Made by a program: the position numbers and the translations under genes. A stretch of DNA of 64,000 bases from Streptomyces tendae. Lineage in GTDB: Bacteria > Actinomycetota > Actinomycetes > Streptomycetales > Streptomycetaceae. The notes below the pieces were generated by a model. The model was not told where the DNA came from and did no database searches. It saw only the letters and a list, made by a program, of their open reading frames with translations. The DNA lies in NCBI RefSeq assembly GCF_008632955.1, contig NZ_CP043959.1, positions 1 to 64,000 of the forward strand, written 5' to 3'. Shown here piece after piece: positions 1-14,625 of the stretch (the stretch's first letter is position 1; every line of letters starts with the position of its first letter).

Positions 1-2010
1 GTGGCTGACGTACCTGCCGATCTTGCCGCAGTGTGGCCACGCGTACTGGAGCAACTGCTCGGCGAGGGCCGTGGTCAAGGTGTGGAGAGCAAGGACGAGC
101 ACTGGATCCGGCGCTGCCAGCCGTTGGCCCTGGTCGCCGACACCGCGCTGCTCGCCGTCCCCAACGAGTTCGCCAAGGGTGTGCTGGAGGGACGTCTGGC
201 CCCTGTGGTCAGCGAGAGCCTGAGCCGCGAGTGCGGCCGCCCGATCCGCATCGCGATCACGGTCGACGAGACCGCCGGCGAGCCCCCGGCCACGCCCACG
301 CCCCGCCCGCAGCCGCGGTACGAGGAGCCGGAGCTGCCCGTCCACCCGGACCGTCCGGAGCACCGCGACCACCGTGAGCGCCCCGACCACCGTGAGCGCC
401 CGGACCGGCACGACCGGCAGGAGCGCGAGCCGTACGAGGGCTACGACGGGTACGGACGCCGCCGCGGCGACCAGCAGGGACCCTCCGGTGACCAGATGCC
501 GTCCGCCCGCCCCGCCTATCCGTCGGAGTACCAGCGTCCGGAGCCGGGCTCCTGGCCGCGTCCCTCGCAGGACGACTACGGCTGGCAGCAGCAGCGCCTC
601 GGCTTCCCCGACCGGGACCCCTACGCCTCCCCGCCCCAGGACCCCTACGGATCACCGCAACAGGACTCCTACGGCTCCCCGTCGCAGGACGCGTACGGCT
701 CGCAGGACTCCTACGGCTCGGACTCCTACGGCGGCCCGGCCTCCCAGGACTACCGTCCCCAGCCTGTGGAGCGCCCCTCCTACGACCAGCGCTCCGACTA
801 CGAGTCGTCCCGAGGCGACTACGACCAGCGTGACGCCATGCGCCGCGACCTGCCCGAGCCGCCGTCCGGCTCGGGACACGTCCACCGCGGCGGGCCGGTG
901 GGCCCGAACCTGCCCACCACCGGCGCGCCCGGCCCGCTGGCCGCGCAGCCGGCCCCGGCGACGGGCCCCGGTGAGCCGACCGCACGGCTGAACCCGAAGT
1001 ACCTCTTCGACACCTTCGTGATCGGCGCGTCCAACCGCTTCGCCCACGCGGCCGCCGTGGCCGTGGCCGAGGCGCCGGCGAAGGCGTACAACCCGCTGTT
1101 CATCTACGGGGAGTCGGGCCTCGGCAAGACCCACCTGCTGCACGCGATCGGGCACTACGCGCGGAGCCTCTACCCGGGCACGCGCGTGCGGTACGTGAGC
1201 TCGGAGGAGTTCACCAACGAGTTCATCAACTCCATCCGCGACGGCAAGGGCGACAGCTTCCGCAAGCGCTACCGCGAGATGGACATCCTGCTCGTCGACG
1301 ACATCCAGTTCCTGGCGGACAAGGAGTCGACGCAGGAGGAGTTCTTCCACACGTTCAACACGCTCCACAACGCCAACAAGCAGATCGTGCTCTCCAGCGA
1401 CCGGCCGCCCAAGCAACTGGTCACGCTGGAGGACCGGCTGCGGAACCGTTTCGAGTGGGGCCTGATCACCGACGTCCAGCCGCCCGAGCTGGAGACGCGC
1501 ATCGCGATCCTGCGCAAGAAGGCGGTGCAGGAGCAGCTCAACGCCCCGCCGGAGGTGCTGGAGTTCATCGCCTCCCGCATCTCCCGCAACATCAGGGAGC
1601 TGGAGGGCGCGCTGATCCGGGTGACCGCCTTCGCGTCACTCAACCGGCAGCCGGTGGACCTCGGGCTGACGGAGATCGTCCTGAAGGACCTGATGCCCGG
1701 GGGTGACGACTCGGCACCGGAGATCACCTCGACGGCCATCATGGGCGCGACCGCCGACTACTTCGGGCTCACCGTCGAAGACCTGTGCGGCACCTCCCGC
1801 GGCCGTGCGCTGGTGACCGCACGGCAGATCGCCATGTACCTGTGCCGTGAGCTGACGGACCTGTCGCTGCCGAAGATCGGCGCGCTGTTCGGCGGGCGGG
1901 ACCACACCACGGTGATGCACGCCGACCGGAAGATCCGCAATCTGATGGCCGAGCGGCGCTCCATCTACAACCAGGTCACCGAGCTCACGAACCGCATCAA
2001 GGCCGGCTGA
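1..2010 (+). CDS. dnaA: Chromosomal replication initiator protein DnaA
   Basis: Encodes the 669-residue AAA+ initiator that binds DnaA boxes in the adjacent origin and opens the duplex. The GTG at the first base of the window is the start ([20 protein letters not shown], domain I). Domain II, about residues 95-320, is very long and disordered, rich in Asp/Arg/His/Pro and then in Tyr-Gly-Ser-Gln; it explains why the protein is far longer than the roughly 450-residue enterobacterial DnaA and is typical of Streptomyces. Domain III has Walker A GESGLGKT at 370-377 and Walker B ILLVDD at 429-434. Domain IV carries the DnaA-box-binding signature [10 protein letters not shown] at 631-640. Any promoter lies upstream of the window. 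A strong hairpin follows the stop. The assignment is certain. Confidence 0.99.
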   Translation: MADVPADLAAVWPRVLEQLLGEGRGQGVESKDEHWIRRCQPLALVADTALLAVPNEFAKGVLEGRLAPVVSESLSRECGRPIRIAITVDETAGEPPATPTPRPQPRYEEPELPVHPDRPEHRDHRERPDHRERPDRHDRQEREPYEGYDGYGRRRGDQQGPSGDQMPSARPAYPSEYQRPEPGSWPRPSQDDYGWQQQRLGFPDRDPYASPPQDPYGSPQQDSYGSPSQDAYGSQDSYGSDSYGGPASQDYRPQPVERPSYDQRSDYESSRGDYDQRDAMRRDLPEPPSGSGHVHRGGPVGPNLPTTGAPGPLAAQPAPATGPGEPTARLNPKYLFDTFVIGASNRFAHAAAVAVAEAPAKAYNPLFIYGESGLGKTHLLHAIGHYARSLYPGTRVRYVSSEEFTNEFINSIRDGKGDSFRKRYREMDILLVDDIQFLADKESTQEEFFHTFNTLHNANKQIVLSSDRPPKQLVTLEDRLRNRFEWGLITDVQPPELETRIAILRKKAVQEQLNAPPEVLEFIASRISRNIRELEGALIRVTAFASLNRQPVDLGLTEIVLKDLMPGGDDSAPEITSTAIMGATADYFGLTVEDLCGTSRGRALVTARQIAMYLCRELTDLSLPKIGALFGGRDHTTVMHADRKIRNLMAERRSIYNQVTELTNRIKAG

Positions 2011-2028
2011 CGGCCCCGACACCTCACG

Positions 2029-2065
2029 AGGGCGCCCCCGGATCTCTCCGGGGGCGCCCTTCTTC
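2029..2065 (+). terminator. Rho-independent terminator after dnaA
   Basis: A perfect GC-rich stem (AGGGCGCCCCCGGA, loop TCTC, TCCGGGGGCGCCCT) is followed by TCTTCT, 19 bases after the dnaA stop. It would separate dnaA transcription from the origin. Confidence 0.85.
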
Positions 2066-3054
2066 TGTGCCCGCTCGCGAGCTTCCAGGTGCCGACGACG
2101 CGGCCCGCTCGCGTGCTTGTGGGTGGCCGACGGCACGGCGGCGGAACCGTCGACGGCACGCGGAGAGGCCCCGGCCGACGCCCACAGGCGTCTCCGACCT
2201 CGTTCCGCGGCACTCCCGACAGAGTCCGGCGGCAGTCCTCGGCGGGTTCGGCAGTGTCCCGGCCACGTGCGGTGTTCGATTTCCGCTGGGGGTTACGGCA
2301 GTCCTCCACAGATTCGTCGACTTTTTCCCGTCCACACGCTGGGGACCGGGAAGTTGTCCCAACCCCATCCACAGTGCACCCTGGCGACAAGCCATCTGCG
2401 CAGGTCACCTGCCTGTGGATCCGTGGACGAAGGATCTCCACAGACTGTGGACGACGGACTGATCCACAGGCTGTGCATCAAGTTGTCCACGGCCAACCCA
2501 CAGGCTGCGGCCGGTTGTCCCCAGTGATCACCGGCTTCTCCACATGGCTGTCCACTGTTCGGCAACGTGACGCGCCTCCTCACCGGGGCGAGTGAAAGCC
2601 GTCACATCATGCTGCCGGAGAGGGCTGTGGGAAAGGGCCGCAAACCTGGGGACGCAGCTGGGGAGAACTCGGCCTCCCCTGTGCACGGGATGTGCAGAAC
2701 TTTCCGTTCTCCACAGAAGGGCCGGGTTGTCCACGGGCGCCACCCACAGGGTCGGTGGACAAAAAACCGATGCTGACCTGCGAAAACGGGGTTATCCACG
2801 GTATCCACAGGCCCTACTACTACTCCCGACCATAGAGAGCCAGGAATTCGTTTCGAAGGGGGTCCTGTGCACAACTCGCTGTCTCGGCCCCGACTGCCAC
2901 TCGTCACGACTTGACCCCGAGAGGCACCTACTGTCAGTGCGGTGCGTCAGACTGGACCCCGGTGTCCTTCCCCTCACAGGGGCCGACGACACCGAGTCAG
3001 ACGACGAGAGCCAGGCAGGGCGAGAAGCGCCGGCAACAGCAGGAGGCGGCAACA
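2066..3054. other. oriC: oriC, chromosomal replication origin
   Basis: This gene-free stretch between dnaA and dnaN holds many matches to the Streptomyces DnaA box (close to TTGTCCACA). On the plus strand I see TCCTCCACA 2302, CCGTCCACA 2328, CCATCCACA 2365, ATCTCCACA 2434, TGATCCACA 2460, TTGTCCACG 2483, TTCTCCACA 2536, CTGTCCACT 2548, TTCTCCACA 2707, TTGTCCACG 2727, TTATCCACG 2792 and GTATCCACA 2801. Reversed boxes include 2414-2422, 2446-2454 and 2754-2762 (TTGTCCACC read in reverse). They fall into two groups, about 2300-2556 and 2700-2809, with a box-poor gap between. Reading frames across the region are not plausible genes. The dnaN promoter must lie near the right end. Box number, location and density match the known Streptomyces origin arrangement. 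Confidence 0.95.
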
Positions 3055-4185
3055 GTGAAGATCCGGGTGGAACGCGACGTACTCGCGGAGGCAGTGGCCT
3101 GGGCGGCTCGCAGCCTCCCGGCCCGTCCGCCGGCGCCTGTCCTCGCCGGCCTGCTGCTCAAGGCCGAGGACGGCCAGCTGAGCCTGTCCAGCTTCGACTA
3201 CGAGGTCTCCGCGCGGGTGTCGGTGGAGGCCGAGGTCGAGGAGGAGGGCACGGTCCTGGTCTCCGGCCGTCTGCTGGCCGACATCTCCCGCGCCCTGCCC
3301 AACCGGCCGGTGGAGATTTCCACAGACGGTGTACGGGCGACGGTGGTCTGCGGCTCCTCGCGGTTCACCCTCCACACACTGCCTGTGGAGGAGTACCCGG
3401 CCCTGCCCCAGATGCCGAACGCGACGGGCACCGTCCCCGGCGAGGTCTTCGCCTCCGCCGTGCAGCAGGTCGCCATCGCGGCCGGCCGCGACGACACCCT
3501 GCCCGTCCTCACCGGTGTGCGCATCGAGATCGAGGGCGACACGGTGACGCTCGCCTCCACCGACCGCTACCGCTTCGCGGTCCGCGAGTTCCTGTGGAAG
3601 CCGGAGAACCCGGAGGCCTCCGCGGTCGCCCTGGTGCCCGCCAAGACGCTGCTGGACACCGCCAAGGCGCTGACCAGCGGGGACCAGGTCATCCTGGCGC
3701 TGTCCGGCTCCGGTGCCGGTGAGGGTCTGATCGGTTTCGAGGGCGCCGGCCGCCGTACCACCACGCGCCTGCTCGAGGGCGACCTCCCTAAGTACCGCAC
3801 GCTGTTCCCGACGGAGTTCAACAGCGTCGCCGTGATCGAGACGGCCCCCTTCGTGGAGGCCGTGAAGCGCGTGGCGCTGGTCGCCGAGCGCAACACCCCG
3901 GTGCGGCTGAGCTTCGAGCAGGGCGTGCTCATCCTGGAGGCCGGTTCCAGCGACGACGCACAGGCTGTGGAAAGGGTCGACGCCCAGCTGGAGGGCGACG
4001 ACATCTCCATCGCCTTCAACCCGACGTTCCTGCTGGACGGCCTGAGTGCCATCGACTCCCCGGTCGCCCAGCTGTCCTTCACCACGTCCACCAAGCCGGC
4101 ACTGCTCAGCGGCCGCCCGGCGATGGACGCGGAGGCGGACGAGGCCTACAAGTACCTGATCATGCCGGTGCGGCTCAGCGGCTGA
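3055..4185 (+). CDS. dnaN: DNA polymerase III subunit beta (sliding clamp)
   Basis: Encodes the ring-shaped processivity clamp that tethers DNA polymerase III to DNA. The GTG at 3055 is chosen because AGGAGG lies at 3041-3046 with 8-base spacing and the protein then begins with the typical MKIRVERDVLAEAVAWAARS. The 376-residue product has the usual three clamp domains and the conserved C-terminal end (YKYLIMPVRLSG). Longer in-frame starts from 2911 would run into origin DNA and lack family similarity. DnaA-box-like words occur inside the gene (near 3316 and 3960). A short inverted repeat (TCCCGC/GCGGGA, 4186-4202) follows the stop. Confidence 0.98.
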   Translation: MKIRVERDVLAEAVAWAARSLPARPPAPVLAGLLLKAEDGQLSLSSFDYEVSARVSVEAEVEEEGTVLVSGRLLADISRALPNRPVEISTDGVRATVVCGSSRFTLHTLPVEEYPALPQMPNATGTVPGEVFASAVQQVAIAAGRDDTLPVLTGVRIEIEGDTVTLASTDRYRFAVREFLWKPENPEASAVALVPAKTLLDTAKALTSGDQVILALSGSGAGEGLIGFEGAGRRTTTRLLEGDLPKYRTLFPTEFNSVAVIETAPFVEAVKRVALVAERNTPVRLSFEQGVLILEAGSSDDAQAVERVDAQLEGDDISIAFNPTFLLDGLSAIDSPVAQLSFTTSTKPALLSGRPAMDAEADEAYKYLIMPVRLSG

Positions 4186-4328
4186 TCCCGCCTCGCGCGG
4201 GAAGCCGCAGGTGAGGACGGGCGTGTGAGCGCGTATGCCCACAGATGTGCGCGAGCGTCCGGGTTTAGGCTCGGACGCCGGCACGCAAGGTGCCGTCACG
4301 TCCCGTCGCAACCTAAGGAACACATCTG

Positions 4329-5204
4329 ATGGAGCTCGGTCTCGTCGGTCTCGGCAAGATGGGCGGCAACATGCGCGAGCGGCTGCGCCGCGCGGGCCAC
4401 ACCGTCTTCGGGTACGACCGCAACCCGGACCTCGCCGATGTCCACAGCCTGCAGGAGCTTGTGGGCAAGCTCAGCGGCCCCCGTGTGGTGTGGGTGATGG
4501 TCCCGGCCGGCGAGCCGACCCAGTCCACCGTCGACGAACTCGCCGAACTGCTGGAGCCCGGCGACGTCGTGGTGGACGGCGGCAACTCCCGCTGGACGGA
4601 CGACGAGAAGCACGCCGCGGAGCTGGCCGCCAAGGGCATCGGCTTCGTCGACTGCGGCGTCTCCGGCGGCGTCTGGGGCCTGGAGAACGGCTACGCGCTG
4701 ATGTACGGCGGCTCCGCGGAGGACGTCGCCAAGGTGCAGCCGATATTCGACGCCCTCAAGCCCGAGGGCGACTTCGGCTCGGTGCACGCCGGCAAGGTGG
4801 GCGCGGGGCACTTCGCGAAGATGGTCCACAACGGCATCGAGTACGCCATGATGCAGGCCTACGCCGAGGGCTGGGAGCTGCTGGAGAAGGTCGACTCGGT
4901 GACCGACGTGCGGGAGGTCTTCCGCTCCTGGCAGGAGGGCACCGTCATCCGCTCCTGGCTGCTCGACCTGGCGGTCAACGCCCTCGACGAGGACGAGCAC
5001 CTGGAGGACCTCCGGGGTTATGCACAGGACTCCGGTGAGGGACGCTGGACGGTGGAGGCCGCCATCGACAACGCGGTCCCGCTGCCGGCGATCACGGCCT
5101 CGCTGTTCGCGAGGTTCGCCTCCCGCCAGGAGGACTCGCCGCAGATGAAGATGATCGCGGCGCTGCGGAACCAGTTCGGCGGGCACGCGGTCGAGAAGAA
5201 GTAG
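4329..5204 (+). CDS. gnd: 6-phosphogluconate dehydrogenase, decarboxylating (short, Gnd/YqeC type)
   Basis: Oxidises 6-phosphogluconate to ribulose 5-phosphate and CO2 in the pentose phosphate pathway, in the cytosol. The 291-residue protein begins with the Rossmann motif GLVGLGKMGGNM (residues 4-15) and carries the substrate-site region VDCGVSGGVWGLENGYALM and the catalytic helix FAKMVHNGIEYAMMQAYAEG. At about 290 residues it is the short class, often NAD-preferring, rather than the 470-residue enterobacterial form. Its place between dnaN and recF, where most bacteria have no metabolic gene, is characteristic of streptomycetes. AAGGAAC upstream (4314-4320) serves as a ribosome site. NADP versus NAD preference cannot be read with confidence. 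Confidence 0.95.
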   Translation: MELGLVGLGKMGGNMRERLRRAGHTVFGYDRNPDLADVHSLQELVGKLSGPRVVWVMVPAGEPTQSTVDELAELLEPGDVVVDGGNSRWTDDEKHAAELAAKGIGFVDCGVSGGVWGLENGYALMYGGSAEDVAKVQPIFDALKPEGDFGSVHAGKVGAGHFAKMVHNGIEYAMMQAYAEGWELLEKVDSVTDVREVFRSWQEGTVIRSWLLDLAVNALDEDEHLEDLRGYAQDSGEGRWTVEAAIDNAVPLPAITASLFARFASRQEDSPQMKMIAALRNQFGGHAVEKK

Positions 5205-5220
5205 TCCACAGGGACGGCAC

Positions 5221-5229
5221 TTGTCCACA
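5221..5229 (+). promoter_or_regulatory. DnaA box upstream of recF
   Basis: A perfect TTGTCCACA lies in the 72-base gap between gnd and recF, 47 bases before the recF start. A weaker AGTCCACAG overlaps the gnd stop. It could let DnaA affect recF, or may simply titrate DnaA near the origin. Confidence 0.6.
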
Positions 5230-5276
5230 GGACCGCGCGGCGGTCCGCAACGCCGCGGGAGGTCGGCGAAACGACC

Positions 5277-6398
5277 ATGCACGTCACGCACCTGTCGCTG
5301 GCCGACTTCCGCTCCTACCCCCGGGTCGAGGTCCCGCTCGACCCGGGGGTGACGGCCTTCGTCGGCCCCAACGGGCAGGGCAAGACGAACCTCGTCGAGG
5401 CGGTCGGCTACCTCGCCACCCTCGGCAGTCACCGGGTGTCCTCCGACGCGCCGCTGGTCCGCATGGGGGCCGACCGCGCGATCGTCCGGGCTCAGGTCCG
5501 GCAGGGCGAGCGGCAGCAGCTGATCGAGCTGGAGCTCAACCCGGGCCGCGCGAACCGCGCCCGCATCAACCGGTCCGCACAGGTCAGGCCGCGGGACGTG
5601 CTGGGGATCGTGCGGACCGTGCTGTTCGCCCCCGAGGACCTGGCGCTGGTCAAGGGCGATCCGGGTGAGCGCCGCCGGTTCCTCGACGAGCTGATCACCG
5701 CGCGCTCCCCGCGCATGGCGGGCGTCCGCTCCGACTACGAACGGGTGCTCAAGCAGCGCAACACCTTGCTGAAGTCGGCGGCGCTGGCCCGTCGGCACGG
5801 CGGACGCACCCTGGACCTGTCCACGCTGGACGTCTGGGACCAGCACCTCGCGCGCGCGGGCGCCGAACTCCTGGCGCAGCGGCTGGACCTGGTGGCGGCG
5901 CTCCAGCCGATGGCCGACAAGGCGTACGAGCAACTGGCGCCCGGCGGTGGCCCGGTCGCCCTGGAGTACAAGCCGTCCGCGCCGGGCGAGGCGCACACGC
6001 GCGAGGACCTGTTCGAGCAGCTGATGGCGGCGCTCGCGGAGTCCCGGAAGCAGGAGATCGAGCGGGGGGTCACCCTGGTCGGCCCGCACCGTGACGACCT
6101 GCTGCTCAAGCTGGGCCAGCTGCCCGCCAAGGGCTACGCCTCGCACGGCGAGTCGTGGTCGTACGCCCTGGCGCTGCGCCTCGCCTCCTACGACCTGCTG
6201 CGCGCCGAGGGCAACGAGCCGGTGCTGGTGCTGGACGACGTGTTCGCCGAGCTGGACACGCGCCGCCGGGAGCGTCTGGCCGAGCTGGTGGCCCCCGGGG
6301 AGCAGGTGCTGGTGACGGCCGCCGTCGACGACGACGTACCGCATGTGCTGGCGGGTACACGGTTCGCCGTGGCCGAGGGGACGGTGGAGCGCGCATGA
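5277..6398 (+). CDS. recF: DNA replication/repair protein RecF
   Basis: RecF is an SMC-like ATPase that loads RecA at single-strand gaps together with RecO and RecR. The 373-residue product opens with [19 protein letters not shown] and has Walker A GPNGQGKT at residues 30-37. The C-terminal part carries a [11 protein letters not shown] segment and the Walker B/D-loop [12 protein letters not shown]. The length is normal for the family. Its stop overlaps the start of the DUF721 gene by four bases (ATGA), so the two are translationally coupled. Confidence 0.98.
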   Translation: MHVTHLSLADFRSYPRVEVPLDPGVTAFVGPNGQGKTNLVEAVGYLATLGSHRVSSDAPLVRMGADRAIVRAQVRQGERQQLIELELNPGRANRARINRSAQVRPRDVLGIVRTVLFAPEDLALVKGDPGERRRFLDELITARSPRMAGVRSDYERVLKQRNTLLKSAALARRHGGRTLDLSTLDVWDQHLARAGAELLAQRLDLVAALQPMADKAYEQLAPGGGPVALEYKPSAPGEAHTREDLFEQLMAALAESRKQEIERGVTLVGPHRDDLLLKLGQLPAKGYASHGESWSYALALRLASYDLLRAEGNEPVLVLDDVFAELDTRRRERLAELVAPGEQVLVTAAVDDDVPHVLAGTRFAVAEGTVERA

Positions 6399-6937
6399 GC
6401 GAGGAGAAGCCGCCCGCCGGCGAGTCCGGGAACGCGCCGGAGCCCTCGGGCGTCGATCTGGCGCGCGTGGCGCTGCGCGCGGCCCGTGAGGCGGCACGCG
6501 CGCGTGGGGACGCGGCGCGGCAGAAGAAGCAGGCGCGGCGCGGGGGCCTGCGCTCCGGGGCGCGCACCGACCGGCGTGACCCGATGGCGCTGGGCGCGGC
6601 GATCAACCGTCTCCTGACCGAGCGCGGCTGGGAGGCCCCGGCGGCGGTGGGCGGCGTGATGGGCCGCTGGCCGGAGATCGTCGGCGAGGACGTGGCCAAG
6701 CACTGCGAGCCGGAGCGCTACGAAGAGGACGAGCGGGTGCTGGTGGTGCGCTGCGACTCCACGGCGTGGGCGACCAATCTGCGGCTGCTGGCGCCGACGC
6801 TCGTGGCCCGTCTGAACGACGATCTGGGGCACGGCACCGTGCGGCTGATCAAGGTTGTCGGACCCGCGGGTCCGGCCCGTCGTTTCGGGCCGCTGCGGGC
6901 CCCGGGCAGCACCGGTCCCGGCGACACGTACGGGTGA
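6395..6937 (+). CDS. DUF721 (DciA-like) family protein
   Basis: A 180-residue protein of the DUF721 family, which includes DciA, a replicative helicase loader/operator in bacteria lacking DnaC/DnaI. Known from the family: DciA interacts with DnaB. The ATG at 6395 overlaps the recF stop (ATGA), which fixes the start. Residues 1-60 are a basic, Ala/Arg-rich disordered region. The DUF721 core follows ([17 protein letters not shown], then [20 protein letters not shown], then [17 protein letters not shown]). Location beside dnaA, recF and the gyrase genes fits a replication role. Direct helicase-loading activity here is inference. Confidence 0.9.
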   Translation: MSEEKPPAGESGNAPEPSGVDLARVALRAAREAARARGDAARQKKQARRGGLRSGARTDRRDPMALGAAINRLLTERGWEAPAAVGGVMGRWPEIVGEDVAKHCEPERYEEDERVLVVRCDSTAWATNLRLLAPTLVARLNDDLGHGTVRLIKVVGPAGPARRFGPLRAPGSTGPGDTYG

Positions 6938-9431
<2,494 letters not shown>

Positions 9432-9473
9432 GTCGGTCTCAGCTGACCGCACCAGGAAGGACCTTCACCAGCA

Positions 9474-12071
<2,598 letters not shown>

Positions 12072-12089
12072 GACGAGGAGTGAGTCAGC

Positions 12090-12836
12090 GTGAGCGGAGC
12101 CACGGGCGCCGGACCGGCCGGTACCAGTAGGGGGACGGACGGCGGCGGCCGTGGCTCCGCCGCGCGGGCGGCAGATCCGCACACGACCAATCTCAAAGCG
12201 ATCAAGGCGCCGGTCTCCGACGCCTCCTCGTCCACCAGGCAGGGATCCCAGGGGGGAACCGTGACGGACACCCGAGGCCCGCAGCAGGCCGCACCCGGGC
12301 AGGGTGCCGCCGCTCAGACGGCCTCACCGCTGCCGGGGGAACGGCAGCCGCAGCAGCAGGCGGGCCCGTACCACCCGCCGCAGGCCTACCCGGCCCAGGC
12401 CGGCGCCGCGGTCGGCGGCACCGGCGCGGTGCGCCGGCCCCGCACGGGGGCCAGCACCACCCCGCGCGTGCGCAAGGCGCGCCTGCGCGTGGCGAAGGCC
12501 GACCCGTGGTCGGTCATGAAGGTCAGCTTCCTGCTGTCGATCGCCCTCGGCATCTGCACGATCGTCGCGGCCGCTGTGCTGTGGATGGTCATGGACGCCA
12601 TGGGCGTGTTCTCGACGGTCGGCGGCACGATCTCGGAGGCGACCGGCTCCGAGGGGTCGAACGGCTTCGACCTCCAGTCGTTCCTGTCGCTGCCCAACGT
12701 TCTGATGTTCACCACGGTCATCGCGGTCATCGACGTCATTCTGGCGACGGCGCTGGCGACCCTGGGAGCGTTCATCTACAACCTCTCCGCCGGGTTCGTG
12801 GGCGGTGTCGAGCTGACGCTGGCCGAGGACGAGTGA
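12090..12836 (+). CDS. DUF3566 membrane protein
   Basis: A 248-residue membrane protein of the DUF3566 family found next to gyrA in actinobacteria; its function is unknown. The GTG at 12090 follows GAGGAG (12075-12080). The first 130 residues or so are disordered and rich in Gly, Pro, Gln and Ala. After a basic stretch, two hydrophobic segments follow (VSFLLSIALGICTIVAAAVL and VLMFTTVIAVIDVILATALA) with a short loop containing FDLQSFLSLPNVL. It ends in an acidic tail. Operon position after gyrA suggests coregulation with gyrase. Confidence 0.9.
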   Translation: MSGATGAGPAGTSRGTDGGGRGSAARAADPHTTNLKAIKAPVSDASSSTRQGSQGGTVTDTRGPQQAAPGQGAAAQTASPLPGERQPQQQAGPYHPPQAYPAQAGAAVGGTGAVRRPRTGASTTPRVRKARLRVAKADPWSVMKVSFLLSIALGICTIVAAAVLWMVMDAMGVFSTVGGTISEATGSEGSNGFDLQSFLSLPNVLMFTTVIAVIDVILATALATLGAFIYNLSAGFVGGVELTLAEDE

Positions 12837-12888
12837 CCTGCTCAGCGGGCGCGCGCCGCCCGCTGTGACGGCCTTGCGACAACCGATT

Positions 12889-12917
12889 TTGGGACTGCCC
12901 CGGTCGTGCGCTAATCT
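12889..12917 (+). promoter_or_regulatory. Promoter of tRNA-Ile
   Basis: TTGGGA (12889-12894) and TAATCT (12912-12917) are separated by exactly 17 bases and stand 39 bases before the tRNA. This is a good match to a housekeeping sigma promoter. Confidence 0.65.
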
Positions 12918-12956
12918 TCAGGAGTCAGCGCGCGGGACACACACCGCAAGCGCGGC

Positions 12957-13030
12957 GGGGCTATAGCTCAGTTGGTTAGAGCGCATCCCTGATAAGGATG
13001 AGGCCACAGGTTCAAATCCTGTTAGCCCCA
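12957..13030 (+). tRNA. tRNA-Ile(GAT)
   Basis: A 74-base cloverleaf can be drawn. The acceptor arms are GGGGCTA and TAGCCCC, the D-arm has AGCTCAGTTGGTTAGAGC, the anticodon stem CATCC/GGATG encloses the loop CTGATAA (anticodon GAT), and the T-arm loop is TTCAAAT. CCA is not encoded. A terminator follows at once. Confidence 0.97.
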
Positions 13031-13037
13031 CAGTGAG

Positions 13038-13070
13038 AAGACCTCCAGTCGGTGCGACTGGGGGTCTTTT
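13038..13070 (+). terminator. Terminator after tRNA-Ile
   Basis: The hairpin AAGACCTCCAGTCG / gtg / CGACTGGGGGTCTT ends in TTTT, eight bases after the tRNA. Confidence 0.85.
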
Positions 13071-13230
13071 GCTGTTCCCGGGGTTGTGGGCCGGACGGGT
13101 CGAGGTGGTGTGAACGCCTCGCGCCGGCCTGTTGCCGCCCGGTACGGTCGCGGGCGCGGGTCGGGCGGCGGGGCGCGAGCCTCCCGTGCGGCCGGGCCGG
13201 AAGATCCCGAGGTGGAAGTGGGTCCCGTTC

Positions 13231-13608
13231 ATGGCGAGCCGTATCGGTGAACTCGTACTCGAATGCCGCGACCCGGAGCTGCTGGCGCGGTTCTGGTGCG
13301 AGGTGCTGGACTTCGTGGAGCTGGAACGCGACGGGGACGACATCGAGATCGGTCCCCGGGAAGGGTTCGGGGGCGCGCAGCCGACGATCGTCCTCAGCCG
13401 CAACGACGACCCGCAGCCGGGCAAGCCCCGGCTGCACATCGACCTCAACGCCACCGACCGCGACCAGGACGCGGAGCTCGAACGGCTGCTGAAGCTGGGG
13501 GCGCGGCCCGCCGACATCGGTCAGACCGGCGAGGAATCGTGGCACGTCCTCGCCGACCCGGAGGGCAACGTGTTCTGCCTGCTGAGGCGCCGCCTGAGCC
13601 CGCTCTGA
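13231..13608 (+). CDS. VOC-family (glyoxalase-like) protein
   Basis: A 125-residue single-domain protein of the vicinal oxygen chelate superfamily, glyoxalase-6 type. It starts MASRIGELVLECRDPELLAR with the characteristic FWCEVLDF and ends with a LADPEGNVFCLL strand. The paired HIDLN and EGNVFC strands are where metal ligands or their replacements lie in the fold. The substrate cannot be read. The ATG at 13231 is preferred (AGGTGGAAGTGGG upstream); the reading frame opens earlier but that part is unlike the family. It stands alone downstream of tRNA-Ile. Confidence 0.85.
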   Translation: MASRIGELVLECRDPELLARFWCEVLDFVELERDGDDIEIGPREGFGGAQPTIVLSRNDDPQPGKPRLHIDLNATDRDQDAELERLLKLGARPADIGQTGEESWHVLADPEGNVFCLLRRRLSPL

Positions 13609-13755
13609 GGGCTTGGAGACGCCGTCGGGGGCCCTACGCGCTCCTCGGAGCACTGTCAGGTCCGTCAGCCGCTCACATCGCCGTGTGCGGGCGTGTGGGA
13701 GCGGTCGCGCCGGCGGGCTCGTGACCCGGCGGGCTCGTGTCTCGGATACGCCCCG

Positions 13756-13782
13756 GACCCCGGTCGGATGCCGACCGGGGTC
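13756..13782. terminator. Bidirectional terminator hairpin
   Basis: A perfect 12-bp stem (GACCCCGGTCGG, loop ATG, CCGACCGGGGTC) lies between the plus-strand VOC gene and the minus-strand gene at 13897-14337. It could end transcripts from both sides. Confidence 0.75.
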
Positions 13783-13896
13783 TTCGGGGGTGTTCGGCTC
13801 GTGTCGTGCCGTTGTGCTGTACGCAAGTTCGCCAGGACTCCGGGAAGCAGCGACGGCACGAGGAGGGTCGAGTCGGAAACAGCGGGCCGAGGAGCC

Positions 13897-14337
13897 TCAG
13901 CGCTGGAGCGGGATACGGCCGGTGGCGGGCGCGGGCAGGGTGGACGCTGTGTCCTCGGAACAGTGCGCGGGGACCAGCTCGGAATCCGGTCGGGAGGTCG
14001 AGTCCTGCGCCGCGCTCCGGTCCCGTTCCGCGGTGTTCTCCGACTCCGCGGCGCCGTCCTCGTGGGGCCGGTGCCGACAGCTGGGGGACTTGCCGTGCGC
14101 CTCGGCGTGGATGCGCTGCTTCATCGTGGGGGGCAGTGCCCTGACCAGTGGCCAGGACCACAGGGACGTCGCCGGCGCGGGAGCCTCCGTCTTGGTCGCG
14201 CTGTCGCTGTTGCGGGTCTCCCCGGTCTGCGGTACGGCCGCCGCGGCGGCCGTGGTGATGAGACCGAGCGCCGTGCACAGCGCGAGGAAGGCGGTGACGA
14301 CGGTGTTCCACAGCTTCATGACCTTGTTCCTGGCCAT
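13897..14337 (-). CDS. Small secreted protein with signal peptide, unknown function
   Basis: A 146-residue protein I cannot assign firmly. It begins MARNKVMKLWNTVVTAFLAL followed by CTALGLITTAAAAAVPQ, a clear Sec signal peptide with an Ala-rich cleavage zone near residue 34. The remainder is polar, with PPTMKQRIHAEAHGK and a Cys-containing PSCRHRP, then a low-complexity acidic and Ser-rich tail. An internal ATG six codons in (14319) has a better-spaced AGGA and may be the real start. Overlapping plus-strand frames lack a recognisable domain or start. An inverted repeat at 14520-14544 lies upstream on its promoter side. Confidence 0.7.
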   Translation of the reverse strand: MARNKVMKLWNTVVTAFLALCTALGLITTAAAAAVPQTGETRNSDSATKTEAPAPATSLWSWPLVRALPPTMKQRIHAEAHGKSPSCRHRPHEDGAAESENTAERDRSAAQDSTSRPDSELVPAHCSEDTASTLPAPATGRIPLQR

Positions 14338-14519
14338 GGCCCCTCACTTTCGGGTTGGGCGATTTGCGTACTTTCCTCATGATGTGTATGAGGACCTCGA
14401 AGTGGTGGACCGACGCCCGCGCCGCGTGGATGTTCAGATGAACACCACTCGGATGGGTGCATGACGGCGGAAAAGCCCTGAAGAGATGAGGAAAGGCAGC
14501 AAAAGACACCGTGCGTGCG

Positions 14520-14544
14520 GGTGTGATCACCCTCCGATCACACC
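14520..14544. repeat. Perfect 9-bp inverted repeat, possible operator
   Basis: GGTGTGATC and GATCACACC flank a 7-base spacer (ACCCTCC). The arms are perfect and there is no T-run, which favours a protein-binding site over a terminator. It lies between two divergent genes. Confidence 0.5.
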
Positions 14545-14625
14545 GTCCGCGCCGCGTCGATCCAGTTGCCCGCGAGGGCAGTTGGAGGCGGCGACGCAGG
14601 TCACCGATCGGTATCGGCCGGTGTG

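Noticed and set aside
12957..13030. tRNA genes as integration sites of a mobile element
   Set aside because: None of the three tRNA genes is followed by an integrase gene or a repeated 3' end; each is followed directly by its own terminator.
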